A stretch of DNA of 30,212 nt, taken from DAOMOP01 sp035444405 (lineage in GTDB: Bacteria > Pseudomonadota > Gammaproteobacteria > Burkholderiales > Rhodocyclaceae). Made by a program: the position numbers and the translations under genes. Under the pieces are notes generated by a model. That model saw only the letters and a list, made by a program, of their open reading frames with translations. It was not told where the DNA came from and did no database searches. Below are positions 8,424-16,044 of this stretch, piece by piece. Numbering within the stretch: the first letter of the stretch is position 1; the number at the start of each line of letters is the position of its first letter. The stretch lies in assembly GCA_035444405.1 (NCBI GenBank), contig DAOMOP010000028.1, positions 1 through 30,212 on the forward strand, in the 5' to 3' direction.

Positions 8424-9344
8424 TCAGGCCTTGCCGACCGGTTCGTAGACGGTGCGACCGAGCGGACGGAACAGATCGGCCGCATGCAGAAAGCTCTCGG
8501 AGTGCCCCGCGAACAGGGCCCCGTCACTGCGCAGCAACGGCACGAAGCGCCTGAGGATTCCGTACTGGGTCGGTTTGTCGAAATAGATCATGACGTTGCG
8601 ACAGAAGATCGCATCGAAGGGCCCCTGCACCGACCAGTGCTGATCGAGCAGGTTGATGCGACGGAAGGCGATCAATCGCTGCAGCTCGGGACGGACGCGA
8701 TAGCTGCCGTCGGCCGTCGACGGGTCGCGCACGAAGAACTGCTGCAGCTGCGAGGCGGGGATCTTCGCGACGCGGTCGGCGGCATAGACCGCCTTGCGCG
8801 CATGATCGAGGACGGTGGTATTGACGTCGCTCGCGAGGATGCTCACCGGAGGCGACAGCGTGCGGAAGGCCTCGCACGCGGTGATCGCGAGCGAATAGGC
8901 CTCTTCGCCGGTCGACGCCGCGCAGCACCAGATGTTGACCGGCCGCGACGTGCCGATTCTCTTCAGCCGCTCGGCAAGCAGATCGAAGTGGTGCGATTCG
9001 CGAAAGAACGAGGTCAGATTCGTGGTCAGCGAGTTGACGAAGGCCTCCCATTCGCCCTGGTCACGTTCGAGTCGGGCGAGATACTGCGCGAAACTGCGAT
9101 CGCCGGTGACGCGCAGACGCCGCGTCAGACGGCTGTAGACCATGTCCTGCTTGGCCGGCGCGAGCGCAATTCCGGCATGGTCGTAGATGAGCTTGCGGAT
9201 GCGTTCGAAATCGGTCTCCGAGAAATCGAACTCGCGCTCGCGCGGCTGGACCGCGACCTGCAGCGGCGCGAGTGCCGATGCGAGATCGCGCGTGACGAGT
9301 CCACTGCGTGCCGCACCCGCCGAGGCGGCGTTTTCCCGCTTCAT
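8424..9344 (-). CDS. cheR: Chemoreceptor methyltransferase CheR
   Basis: CheR methylates glutamates of chemoreceptors with S-adenosylmethionine and is part of adaptation. The 306-residue protein has the small alpha-helical N-terminal domain (about 40-115: FSETDFERIRKLIYDHAGI, LTTNLTSFFRESHHF). The Rossmann-like SAM domain follows (WCCAASTGEEAYSLAI, ILASDVNTTVLDHA, FDAIFCRNVMIYFDK, FAGHSES). The first 35 residues are a low-complexity extension not usual in the family. Its ATG overlaps the stop of the upstream hpt gene (ATGA, 9341-9344), which suggests translational coupling. cheB follows 4 bases after its stop, so methylation and demethylation enzymes are made together. Confidence 0.95.
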   Translation of the reverse strand: MKRENAASAGAARSGLVTRDLASALAPLQVAVQPREREFDFSETDFERIRKLIYDHAGIALAPAKQDMVYSRLTRRLRVTGDRSFAQYLARLERDQGEWEAFVNSLTTNLTSFFRESHHFDLLAERLKRIGTSRPVNIWCCAASTGEEAYSLAITACEAFRTLSPPVSILASDVNTTVLDHARKAVYAADRVAKIPASQLQQFFVRDPSTADGSYRVRPELQRLIAFRRINLLDQHWSVQGPFDAIFCRNVMIYFDKPTQYGILRRFVPLLRSDGALFAGHSESFLHAADLFRPLGRTVYEPVGKA

Positions 9345-10510
9345 TCCCCAATCCTCTCCCAGTCCACTTCCATCGCGCTGCGTGCCCCCGCGGCACGCCT
9401 GATCTTGGGCACCGGCGTGCCCAGCCTTCGCCGTGCCGCCGGCAAGGGCGAGATTCTCGCCGTTTGGCGCCGCGATCGCAAAGGCCGCTCGTCGATGACG
9501 GGCGCGTCGGCCACATGCGTGGCGCCCGGACGCGCTTCGACCTCCCGAAGCGCTTCGACGGCGCGACGCTGTTCGGCGACGCGCGCGAACAGCTCGACCG
9601 ACGCGGCGAGCGTCGCGGCGAGCCGTTCGCCTCGCCTGATCGTCATCCCGACCCGCCGCAGCGATTCGACCAGCACCCCATCTTCGCGCCATGCAGTGCG
9701 ATCGCCACGCGCATCGCGCAAGCCCTGCAACAGCGCCCCGAACGCATCGACCTGCGCCTGCGCGTTCGCGACCAGTTCCGCCGCACCGTCGAGCACCGCG
9801 TTTACGGCGGCGCCGAAGGTGTCGGCATGTTCGTGCACCGCGGCCGCGTCTTCTGCGCGGTCCGCTCGGCCGATGCGCAGCGTGCCGGGTTCGACGACCT
9901 TGTCGAGGATGTCTCGCAACGTCGTGAGCGGCCGGTCCGTGGCGATGCGGATGCACCACTGCCCGTCCTCGCGCTCCTCGGCCCGCTCGACGCGAACGAC
10001 GCGCCCGAGCCCGTGGAGCTGCTCGAGCATGTCGTCGAGCAAGACCTCGCTGCATACGACGCGCGACACCGCAAATCGCAGCTCGAGCTCGATGTCGCCG
10101 CCCGGATGCACCGCCGTGCGCTCGTCCGCGCACAGGCGAGCCAGCTCGATGCGCGCCGTCTCGACGATGCCGCTCGCGTGGCGTGTGCCGTCGCGACAGT
10201 CGGCGAGCCCGGCACGCAACGCGAAGATGCCGCTCAGCGCCGCTTTGTCGATCTCGCGGTCGGGCCGCAAGCTGCCGTCCCGAAGGCGCTCCACGCCGCG
10301 CTCGAAGACGCCGGCAAGCGCCGCCACCGCTTCGAAGCCGAGCATGCAGGCCGCGCCGCTGATCGAATGCAGACAACGATGCAGCTCCACGGCCGCGCCC
10401 CGATCCGGTGCACGGCACGCCCCTGCCGACAACAGGTGCTCGGCTCGCACCAGAAGCTCTTCGCATTCGGCGAAGAACAGATCGTGAATCCGCGCCATGT
10501 TCGTGGCCAT
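9341..10510 (-). CDS. Orphan Hpt-domain protein, CheA-like N-terminal half without a kinase
   Basis: This 389-residue protein begins with an Hpt-like four-helix domain (about 5-120). The histidine is His48 in LHSISGAACMLGF, and the lysine usual in HxLKG is replaced by Ser. Residues about 140-225 look like the ferredoxin-like module that follows Hpt in some CheA-type kinases (ELELRFAVS, GQWCIRIATDRPLTTLRDIL). I see no P3, ATPase or CheW-like domain. The C-terminal third is Ala/Glu-rich helix with possible coiled coil, ending in a basic low-complexity tail. The ATG at 10510 has AGGT upstream. The gene lies between motB and cheR, where many proteobacteria keep cheA, and has its own sigma-28 promoter. 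A phosphate reservoir or relay, or a decayed CheA, are both possible. Confidence 0.7.
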   Translation of the reverse strand: MATNMARIHDLFFAECEELLVRAEHLLSAGACRAPDRGAAVELHRCLHSISGAACMLGFEAVAALAGVFERGVERLRDGSLRPDREIDKAALSGIFALRAGLADCRDGTRHASGIVETARIELARLCADERTAVHPGGDIELELRFAVSRVVCSEVLLDDMLEQLHGLGRVVRVERAEEREDGQWCIRIATDRPLTTLRDILDKVVEPGTLRIGRADRAEDAAAVHEHADTFGAAVNAVLDGAAELVANAQAQVDAFGALLQGLRDARGDRTAWREDGVLVESLRRVGMTIRRGERLAATLAASVELFARVAEQRRAVEALREVEARPGATHVADAPVIDERPLRSRRQTARISPLPAARRRLGTPVPKIRRAAGARSAMEVDWERIGE

Positions 10511-10630
10511 CGCTGTACCTGGAACGCACCGCCGCGCGGACGGCCGAAACGTTCGCATCCGGCCGCCACGTGCCGGCCACCCGTCACCACACGGCCCACC
10601 TGCCGCATCGCCTGCGGCCCCATGTACCCG

Positions 10631-10657
10631 TTATCGTCCACGACCCCCACAACTTGA
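10631..10657 (-). promoter_or_regulatory. Sigma-28 (FliA) promoter of the hpt-cheRB-cheV-cheV-cheYZA operon
   Basis: Read on the minus strand, TCAAGTTG (10657-10650), an 11-base spacer and GACGATAA (10638-10631) fit the FliA consensus TAAAGTTT-N11-GCCGATAA at all but a few positions. It lies 120 bases before the hpt start codon, in the gap after motB. The same arrangement occurs before motA, which makes chance unlikely. Confidence 0.8.
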
Positions 10658-10718
10658 GCGGCGCCCCGGAAGCGGCCGCACCTGCCCGCCCGGTACGCCC
10701 GCCGCGAATGCTCCGCGC

Positions 10719-11705
10719 CTAAGGCCGGGCCGGCTGCACCGACGAGTTCGCGCCGATACCCTGCTGCAGCGCTTCGCCGTCCACCGGCGTCACCATATCG
10801 ACTTCGACCAGCCCCGCCGTCGCGCCGGTGCGTAGCGCCTCCTCGGTCTCCTTGTTCATCACGATGATGCTGATGCGGCGGTTGGCCGCGTCCCGCGGAT
10901 CCCCGGGTATGAGCGGAATGGTGTCGGCCAGCCCGACAACCCGAACGACCTTGTCCGCTTGCATGCCGCCGGCGATCAGCTCGCGCCGGGAGGCGTTGGC
11001 CCGATTCGCCGACAGCTCCCAGTTCGAGAACCCGCCTTCGCCACCCACGAACGGCGCCGCATCGGTGTGACCCGACAGGCTCAGTCGATTGGGCACGTCG
11101 TTCAGGGCGCGGCCGATCGCGTGCAGCAGCTCGCGCGTATACGGGCGCAGCTCGGCACTGGCCGTGCTGAACATCGGGCGATTCTGCTCGTCGACGATCT
11201 GGATGCGCAGCCCCTCGGAGGTGATGTCCATCAGGATCTGGTTCTTGAAGCTGCGCAGCAGCGGATCGGCCTCGATGATCGCCTCGATGCGTCCTTTGAG
11301 GTCGATGAGCCGGCCGCGCTCGAGCAGTCGCGCCTCGTACTCCATCGCTTCGGGCTGGCGGCCTTTGGCGGCGTCGAGGTTGATGGTGCGCCGCCCCTCG
11401 ATGTCGCCACGACGCACCTGGCCCAGCGAACGGGTCAGATCTTCGCCGCCGCCGGTGACCACGCTCGAGCTGTCACCGGCGCCGCTGCCGCCCTGCAACG
11501 ACACCTTGAGCGGATTCTGGAAGTAGTCGGCGATGCCCTCGAGGTCGCCCTGGGCGGTCGACCCGAGCAGCCACATCAGCAGAAAGAAGGCCATCATCGC
11601 GGTCACGAAGTCCGCATAGGCGATCTTCCAGGCGCCACCGTGGTGGCCGCCGCCGCCCTTCTTGATGCGCTTGACGATGATGGGCTGCTGGCTGTCGTCG
11701 CTCAT
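10719..11705 (-). CDS. motB: Flagellar stator protein MotB
   Basis: MotB anchors the proton-driven stator to peptidoglycan. The 328-residue protein has a basic cytoplasmic N-terminus and a single transmembrane helix (about 29-50, YADFVTAMMAFFLLMW). That helix carries the proton-accepting Asp32, the same number as in E. coli. A plug/linker region follows, then a C-terminal OmpA-like domain (LSLSGHTDAAPFVGG, NWELSANRANASRREL). The Asp and the surrounding helix suggest a proton- rather than sodium-driven motor, though this is inference. It lies 71 bases after motA on the same strand and is likely cotranscribed with it. Confidence 0.95.
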   Translation of the reverse strand: MSDDSQQPIIVKRIKKGGGGHHGGAWKIAYADFVTAMMAFFLLMWLLGSTAQGDLEGIADYFQNPLKVSLQGGSGAGDSSSVVTGGGEDLTRSLGQVRRGDIEGRRTINLDAAKGRQPEAMEYEARLLERGRLIDLKGRIEAIIEADPLLRSFKNQILMDITSEGLRIQIVDEQNRPMFSTASAELRPYTRELLHAIGRALNDVPNRLSLSGHTDAAPFVGGEGGFSNWELSANRANASRRELIAGGMQADKVVRVVGLADTIPLIPGDPRDAANRRISIIVMNKETEEALRTGATAGLVEVDMVTPVDGEALQQGIGANSSVQPARP

Positions 11706-11776
11706 CGCGCGCGCCCTCTGCGGGCCACCTGCTCAGCCACCATCCCGATGTCCGCACGGCTGCCCAAGCTCACCTC

Positions 11777-12631
11777 TCAGCCCTTGCGGCTCTTGATGTC
11801 CTGCTCGAGCTCGAGGAAGGTCGGGCGGTCGGTCGAGAGCAGCACCTTGCGGCCGAACTCTACGGCGACCTGCGGCGCATAACCGTTCATGCTGGCCAGC
11901 AGCACCACCTTGATGCACTGGTAGATCTTGCCGCTCTCCTCGACGCGCTGCTCGAGCTGCCCGGCAAGCGGCTGCACGAAGCCGTAGGAAAGCAGGATGC
12001 CGAGGAAGGTGCCGACCAGCGCACCGCCGATCATCTTGCCGAGGACGGCCGGAGGCTCACCGACCGAACCCATCACGTTGACGACGCCCATCACGGCGAC
12101 GACGATGCCGAAGGCCGGCAACGCGTCGCCCACCTTCGCGACCACGTGCGGAGCCGTGTGCGTCTCCTGGTGATGGGTCTCGATCTCCAGATCCATCAGG
12201 CTCTCGATCTCGAACGCGTTGAGGTTTCCGCCCACCATCATGCGTAGGTAGTCGGTCATGAACTCGACCGCGTGATGGTCCGCCATCACGTCGGGATACT
12301 TGGAAAAGATCGCGCTCGAGCCCGGCTCCTCGATGTCGTTCTCGATCGACATCAGCCCTTCCTTGCGCACCTTGGCGAGCACCTCGTACAGCAGCGCCAG
12401 CAGGTTCATGTACAGGGTCTTGTTATACGGCGAGCCCTTGAACGCCCGCGGTATCGCCCCCAGCGTCGCCTTGATCGCTTTGCCGCCGTTGCCCGCGACG
12501 AAGCCCCCGATCATCAGGCCGACGATGGCCACGTACTCGAGCGGCACCCACAGGGCCATCAGGCTCCCGTGCATCGCGTAGGTACCCAGCGATGCGAGGA
12601 GAACCACCACGTATCCAATGATCAAGAACAC
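11777..12631 (-). CDS. motA: Flagellar stator protein MotA, GTG start
   Basis: MotA forms the proton channel with MotB and pushes on FliG. The 284-residue protein has four transmembrane segments: two at the N-terminus (FLIIGYVVVLLASLGTY and VPLEYVAIVGLMIGGFV) and two in the second half (ALPAFGIVVAVMGVVNV and GGALVGTFLGILLSYGF). The conserved prolines in DALPAFG and VQPLAG are present. The frame can begin at a TTG (12643), but family N-termini read M-x-x-IIGY. The GTG at 12631 gives exactly that and has GGGG 6 bases upstream, so I chose it. A sigma-28 promoter lies about 70 bases upstream. Confidence 0.94.
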   Translation of the reverse strand: MFLIIGYVVVLLASLGTYAMHGSLMALWVPLEYVAIVGLMIGGFVAGNGGKAIKATLGAIPRAFKGSPYNKTLYMNLLALLYEVLAKVRKEGLMSIENDIEEPGSSAIFSKYPDVMADHHAVEFMTDYLRMMVGGNLNAFEIESLMDLEIETHHQETHTAPHVVAKVGDALPAFGIVVAVMGVVNVMGSVGEPPAVLGKMIGGALVGTFLGILLSYGFVQPLAGQLEQRVEESGKIYQCIKVVLLASMNGYAPQVAVEFGRKVLLSTDRPTFLELEQDIKSRKG

Positions 12632-12698
12632 CGAACACCCCAATCGCCTTGACTGCGCAAGGCGGCGCTGCCTTTCTTCACTCCAGGCCGTGGATCAG

Positions 12699-12725
12699 TT
12701 ATCGTCAGCGGCACCGGAAACTTGA
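12699..12725 (-). promoter_or_regulatory. Sigma-28 (FliA) promoter of motAB
   Basis: On the minus strand TCAAGTTT (12725-12718), 11 bases and GACGATAA (12706-12699) match the FliA consensus TAAAGTTT-N11-GCCGATAA with one mismatch in each half and exact spacing. It lies directly beyond the flhC terminator and 67 bases before the motA GTG. motAB is therefore probably a late-class flagellar operon that needs FliA. Confidence 0.87.
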
Positions 12726-12728
12726 CGC

Positions 12729-12756
12729 AAAAAAAAGACCGTCTTCGAGACGGTCT
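12729..12756 (-). terminator. Intrinsic terminator after flhC
   Basis: On the minus strand an 8-bp stem AGACCGTC/GACGGTCT with a 5-base loop is followed by a run of eight T (12736-12729). It starts 22 bases after the flhC stop codon and separates flhDC from motAB. It lies immediately before the sigma-28 promoter, which isolates that promoter from flhDC transcription. Confidence 0.9.
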
Positions 12757-12777
12757 CCTGGCCGCGACGCCTGTGCT

Positions 12778-13344
12778 TCAAACCATCGTCGGCTTGCGCA
12801 CCCGCCGGACGGTCTTGGCAACGGCAGCCTTCTTCTTGCCCTTGCCCGCGCGTGACGGCATGTTGCACAGACCGCACACATAGTCGCTGGTCGGGTCGTA
12901 GGCATGGGCCACGAACTGCCCGCTGCACGTCGTGCAGGTGGCGAGGTGCAGCAGGTCGGCCTCGAAGAAGCGTACCAGCGTCCACGCGCGCGTGATGCTC
13001 AGCACCGGCTCGAGCTTCTCGGCCTCGATGTGATCGAGGTACAGATGATAGGCCTTGAGAATCGCGTCGAGCCCCTCGAGCCCCCCGCGCTGCTGGAAGT
13101 AGCCGTGAAAGGCCTTGAACAGCGACGCATGCACGTTCGGCTGCCACGCCATGAACCAATCGGTCGAGAACGGCAGCATGCCCTTCGGCGGCGACATGCC
13201 GCGCACTTCCTTGTAGATCTTCAGCAGGCGCTCACGGCTGAGCTTGGTCTCGGCCTCGAGCATCTGCATGCGCGCACCGAGACTCACCATCTCGACGGCG
13301 CGCTGGATGTCTTCAGCCTCGGCGATGACGCTCTTGTTCTTCAT
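12778..13344 (-). CDS. flhC: Flagellar master regulator FlhC
   Basis: FlhC with FlhD forms the FlhD4C2 activator of early flagellar operons. The 188-residue protein has the four zinc-binding cysteines at 137, 140, 157 and 160 (CTTC and CGLC), the same numbers as in E. coli FlhC. It also has the conserved segments SLGARMQMLEAETKLSRERLLKIYKE and GMLPFSTDWF. Its Lys/Arg-rich tail could contact DNA. The ATG overlaps the flhD stop (ATGA, 13341-13344), so the two subunits are probably made by coupled translation. An intrinsic terminator follows. Confidence 0.96.
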   Translation of the reverse strand: MKNKSVIAEAEDIQRAVEMVSLGARMQMLEAETKLSRERLLKIYKEVRGMSPPKGMLPFSTDWFMAWQPNVHASLFKAFHGYFQQRGGLEGLDAILKAYHLYLDHIEAEKLEPVLSITRAWTLVRFFEADLLHLATCTTCSGQFVAHAYDPTSDYVCGLCNMPSRAGKGKKKAAVAKTVRRVRKPTMV

Positions 13345-13673
13345 TCTGCAACTCCCCTCGTCCGGCCTGCGGGCGGCTTCCCCGCGGCAATGATGGCAGC
13401 ATGGAGGCTCGCACTGGACGGGTCCCGGCTCTCGCCCGCCAACAGGCCGGCGAGCAGGCTGTCATCGAAACGGAAAGTCGGCAGCAGCATCTGGCTGCTG
13501 GCCATGCGCACCAGTCTGGTGCTCGAAAGCCCCTCGATCAGCACCGCGACTTCTTCGCTGATGCCGAGACGGAACATGGCCGTCGCGCGGTCGTCGCGCA
13601 GCATCTGCTGCGCGAGCATCAAATACGCGAGATTGAGCTCCTTGATCTCGGCCTGAAAGTCACAGCGCTTCAT
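13341..13673 (-). CDS. flhD: Flagellar master regulator FlhD
   Basis: FlhD is the partner of FlhC in the class I flagellar activator. The 110-residue protein (E. coli 116) keeps family segments IKELNLAYLMLAQQMLRDDRATAMFRLGIS and LSSTRLVRMASSQMLL. The ATG at 13673 is chosen because the homologous part begins there. A longer reading from 13739 adds residues with no family likeness. The 120-base AT-richer gap upstream (13674-13793) probably holds the flhDC promoter, but I could not identify a convincing -35/-10 pair. The upstream gene on the same strand encodes a GGDEF protein. Confidence 0.94.
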   Translation of the reverse strand: MKRCDFQAEIKELNLAYLMLAQQMLRDDRATAMFRLGISEEVAVLIEGLSSTRLVRMASSQMLLPTFRFDDSLLAGLLAGESRDPSSASLHAAIIAAGKPPAGRTRGVAE

Positions 13674-13793
13674 TTTCTTGTCGTTCCGGGGCAACCGGGT
13701 CGAACTTAATGGAACTTGTAAGAAAATGCAAACGAGCAAATCAAGCCCGTGTCAAAAAAACCACACCTGCACCGCGTTGTGATGCCGATTGCA

Positions 13794-15818
13794 TCACCGC
13801 TCGGTTGCACACGGAACGTCGGTGTGGCGCTGCACCGCGGCCACCGCGTTGCGCCCGGCGTGCTTGGCACGGTAGGCGCCCTGATCGGCGAGCTTGACCA
13901 AGCCGTCGGCGTCGACCACCGAACGCGTCTTCTCGGCTGCGCCGATGCTGACCGTGAGCGGCACGGCCTGCCCGTCGATCTCCAGAACGAGCGCGCCGAC
14001 CGCCCGGCGCAGCCGCTCGGCACAGGCCAGCGCGGCATCGAGACCGGAGCCCGGGCAAATCGCCAGGAACTCGTCGCCCCCCATCCTGCAGATCACGTCG
14101 TTGCCACGCAGCTCGCCACGCAGCGCTCTGGCGGCTGCAGCCAGCGCCTGGTCTCCGCCACCGTGCCCGAACGAGTCGTTGATCTCCTTGAGCCCGTCCA
14201 GATCGATCACCAGGCACGACAGCGGCCTCCCGCTGCGCTCGGCCTGCGCCCATTCCTGCTCGATGCGGTCGATCGCATAGCGGCGGTTGCGAAAGCCGGT
14301 GAGCATGTCGGTCAGCGCCGCCTCCTGGAGGCGGCGGTTGCTCACCGCGAGTTCGGTGGCAAAGCGCCTGAGCTCCTCGCGGTCGCGCTCGAGCTCGCGG
14401 CGCTGCCTGAGCTCGCGCAAGCCCGCGTGCAGGCGCGCGGCGAGCACGCGGCGGCCGGCTTGGCGGCCGACGAAATCGTCCACGCCGGCCTCGAAGGCCT
14501 CCACCAGATCCTGCTCGCTCTCCCCGTTGGTCACGAGAAGCACGTAGATCGGCGCACCGATGCGCATCTTGCGCAAGGCCCGCACACCCGCGAGGCCGGG
14601 CCCGTCGCCCAGCGCACAGCCGGCGACGACCATCTGCGGCTGCAGCTCCAGCGCCCGCTCCAGCAGGCGCGAACAGCATTCCGCCTCGAACACCTCGTGG
14701 CCCTGCCCACGCAGGAAGGCGGCAACGGCGGCGCGCGTCGGTTCGTCGTCGTCGGCAACCAGCGCACGCATCACAAAGGGCTCGGCCGGCGCGCCGCCAT
14801 CTGCGTCGCCCGCCGCGCTCGCCGCACGCCGGGCCAGGGTCAATCCGACTGCCGCGCCCGGTGGCGCCGAACGATCTTCGGCAAGCGCGGGCTCGACCAC
14901 GTCGTGGGCCGCAAGCTCGGGAAACGGCTCGCTCGCACGTGTGGCCAGTTGCAGCAGCTCGCCCCATTCACCCCACAGCGCATACATGCGGCGCGCATCG
15001 TCATGGACGTCATCGCGGTCGAGGCCGAGCCGCCCGCCGTCCTCGAGCAGCTGCGCGAGAAGCATCTGACGCGCGGACCGGCCGGCCACGCACAGCTGCG
15101 CAAACCTGCGCGACGCGACCAGCGAATCGAGCAGGATCTGCTGCCGGCTGCCCGCTTCGAACGACACCGAGCCTGGATCGTCATGGCATGCGACCAGCTC
15201 GATGAACGGCGCCGGCAGCCCCCAGTCCGACAGCATCGCCATGCCGAGGTCGGCATGGGTCATCGCGAAGGCGGCCTGCTCGAGCTCGGCCAGCGACCGC
15301 TCACCCGGGGCCGAGGCCTGCTCCAGCACTTCGCCGTATGCGTCCGGATAGAGCGTGGCCAGTGCGAGCTCACCGACACGCAGCAACAGGCCGAGACTGA
15401 ACATTTCGTCGGCGGCGGCCGCGCGCGTGCGCTGCGCGAATGCCTGCATGCCCAGCGCGAGGGCGAGCGAGCTCGCCCAATACAGGTCATAATCGAACCC
15501 GCGGCAACCGCCGTCCCGATAATCCGACAGCAGCGAGAAGCCCAGCGCCATCGAGCGCACCGCCGGCAGCCCGAGCACCATCAGCGCTTCATTGACGGAC
15601 AGCACCGGCCGGCGACTGAAGCCGATCAGCCCGTTGGCAGCCTTGAGCACCCTGCCGACGAAGGCCGGATCGCCCGAAATCACGCGCGCCAGCTCGGTAA
15701 TCGAGACCTCTTCCTGCTGCATGAGCCGGATAATCGCCAGCGCGACCCCGCGCGGCGACGGCAACTCCCCCGACGCACGCAATTGCTCGAAACGGTTCAA
15801 GTCGATTGGTGACGCCAT
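13794..15818 (-). CDS. HDOD-pseudoreceiver-GGDEF diguanylate cyclase
   Basis: This 674-residue protein has an N-terminal HDOD domain (about 13-215), a receiver-like domain (about 350-470), a short coiled-coil helix and a C-terminal GGDEF domain (about 505-665). The cyclase motif GGDEF (580-584) is intact, and an inhibitory I-site RGND (571-574) lies five residues before it. It is therefore likely to make cyclic di-GMP with product feedback. The receiver keeps its acidic pocket (Asp356-358) but has Gly400 where the phosphoacceptor Asp should be (VVAGCALGDG). The usual KP is replaced too (VGRQ), so phosphorylation is unlikely. The HDOD domain could mediate protein contacts. It lies just upstream of flhDC on the same strand, suggesting a role in motility or surface choice. 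Confidence 0.9.
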   Translation of the reverse strand: MASPIDLNRFEQLRASGELPSPRGVALAIIRLMQQEEVSITELARVISGDPAFVGRVLKAANGLIGFSRRPVLSVNEALMVLGLPAVRSMALGFSLLSDYRDGGCRGFDYDLYWASSLALALGMQAFAQRTRAAAADEMFSLGLLLRVGELALATLYPDAYGEVLEQASAPGERSLAELEQAAFAMTHADLGMAMLSDWGLPAPFIELVACHDDPGSVSFEAGSRQQILLDSLVASRRFAQLCVAGRSARQMLLAQLLEDGGRLGLDRDDVHDDARRMYALWGEWGELLQLATRASEPFPELAAHDVVEPALAEDRSAPPGAAVGLTLARRAASAAGDADGGAPAEPFVMRALVADDDEPTRAAVAAFLRGQGHEVFEAECCSRLLERALELQPQMVVAGCALGDGPGLAGVRALRKMRIGAPIYVLLVTNGESEQDLVEAFEAGVDDFVGRQAGRRVLAARLHAGLRELRQRRELERDREELRRFATELAVSNRRLQEAALTDMLTGFRNRRYAIDRIEQEWAQAERSGRPLSCLVIDLDGLKEINDSFGHGGGDQALAAAARALRGELRGNDVICRMGGDEFLAICPGSGLDAALACAERLRRAVGALVLEIDGQAVPLTVSIGAAEKTRSVVDADGLVKLADQGAYRAKHAGRNAVAAVQRHTDVPCATER

Positions 15819-15938
15819 TCACGCATCCCGTCAAGGTGATCAGCCGAGCGGCCCGGTCGAAGCATGGTCGTCGAGACTTTATCACGCACGCCCCCGGCCG
15901 GGATCGGCACGCACAACGGTAAAATTGGTGTCGAATAT

Positions 15939-15955
15939 GCAATATTTGGCAATAT
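15939..15955. repeat. Phased GCAATAT direct repeat in the divergent intergenic region
   Basis: GCAATAT occurs at 15939-15945 and again at 15949-15955, exactly one helical turn apart. It lies in an AT-rich patch (about 15919-15967) of an otherwise GC-rich gap between the divergent GGDEF and Nudix genes. It may be part of a promoter or a regulator site for either gene. Nothing else in 15819-16044 could be assigned, apart from a weak TAGAAT -10 candidate before the Nudix gene. Confidence 0.3.
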
Positions 15956-16044
15956 CAGTGCATTTTGCGCTGCACCACGCGCAAACCGCATGGGCCCGCG
16001 CGGCCGCTGCTAGAATCGGCCCGATATCCCTGTGCACCATCCAC

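Noticed and set aside
6902..10657. Long plus-strand open frames opposite cheV, cheB, cheR and hpt
   Set aside because: All overlap strong minus-strand chemotaxis genes and have shadow-type composition.
13715..13755. A TTGACA-type -35 before flhD
   Set aside because: TTGACA is present on the minus strand at 13755-13750, but no acceptable -10 lies 16-18 bases downstream, so I did not call a promoter.
13750..13794. A terminator for the GGDEF gene
   Set aside because: A TGATGC/GCATCA hairpin is present at the stop codon, but the T-run is about 20 bases away and no stem abuts it.
13749..15812. Plus-strand open frame of 687 codons opposite the HDOD-GGDEF gene
   Set aside because: It is antisense to a multi-domain protein with intact motifs. 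The product is His/Arg/Gln-rich with no recognisable domain.
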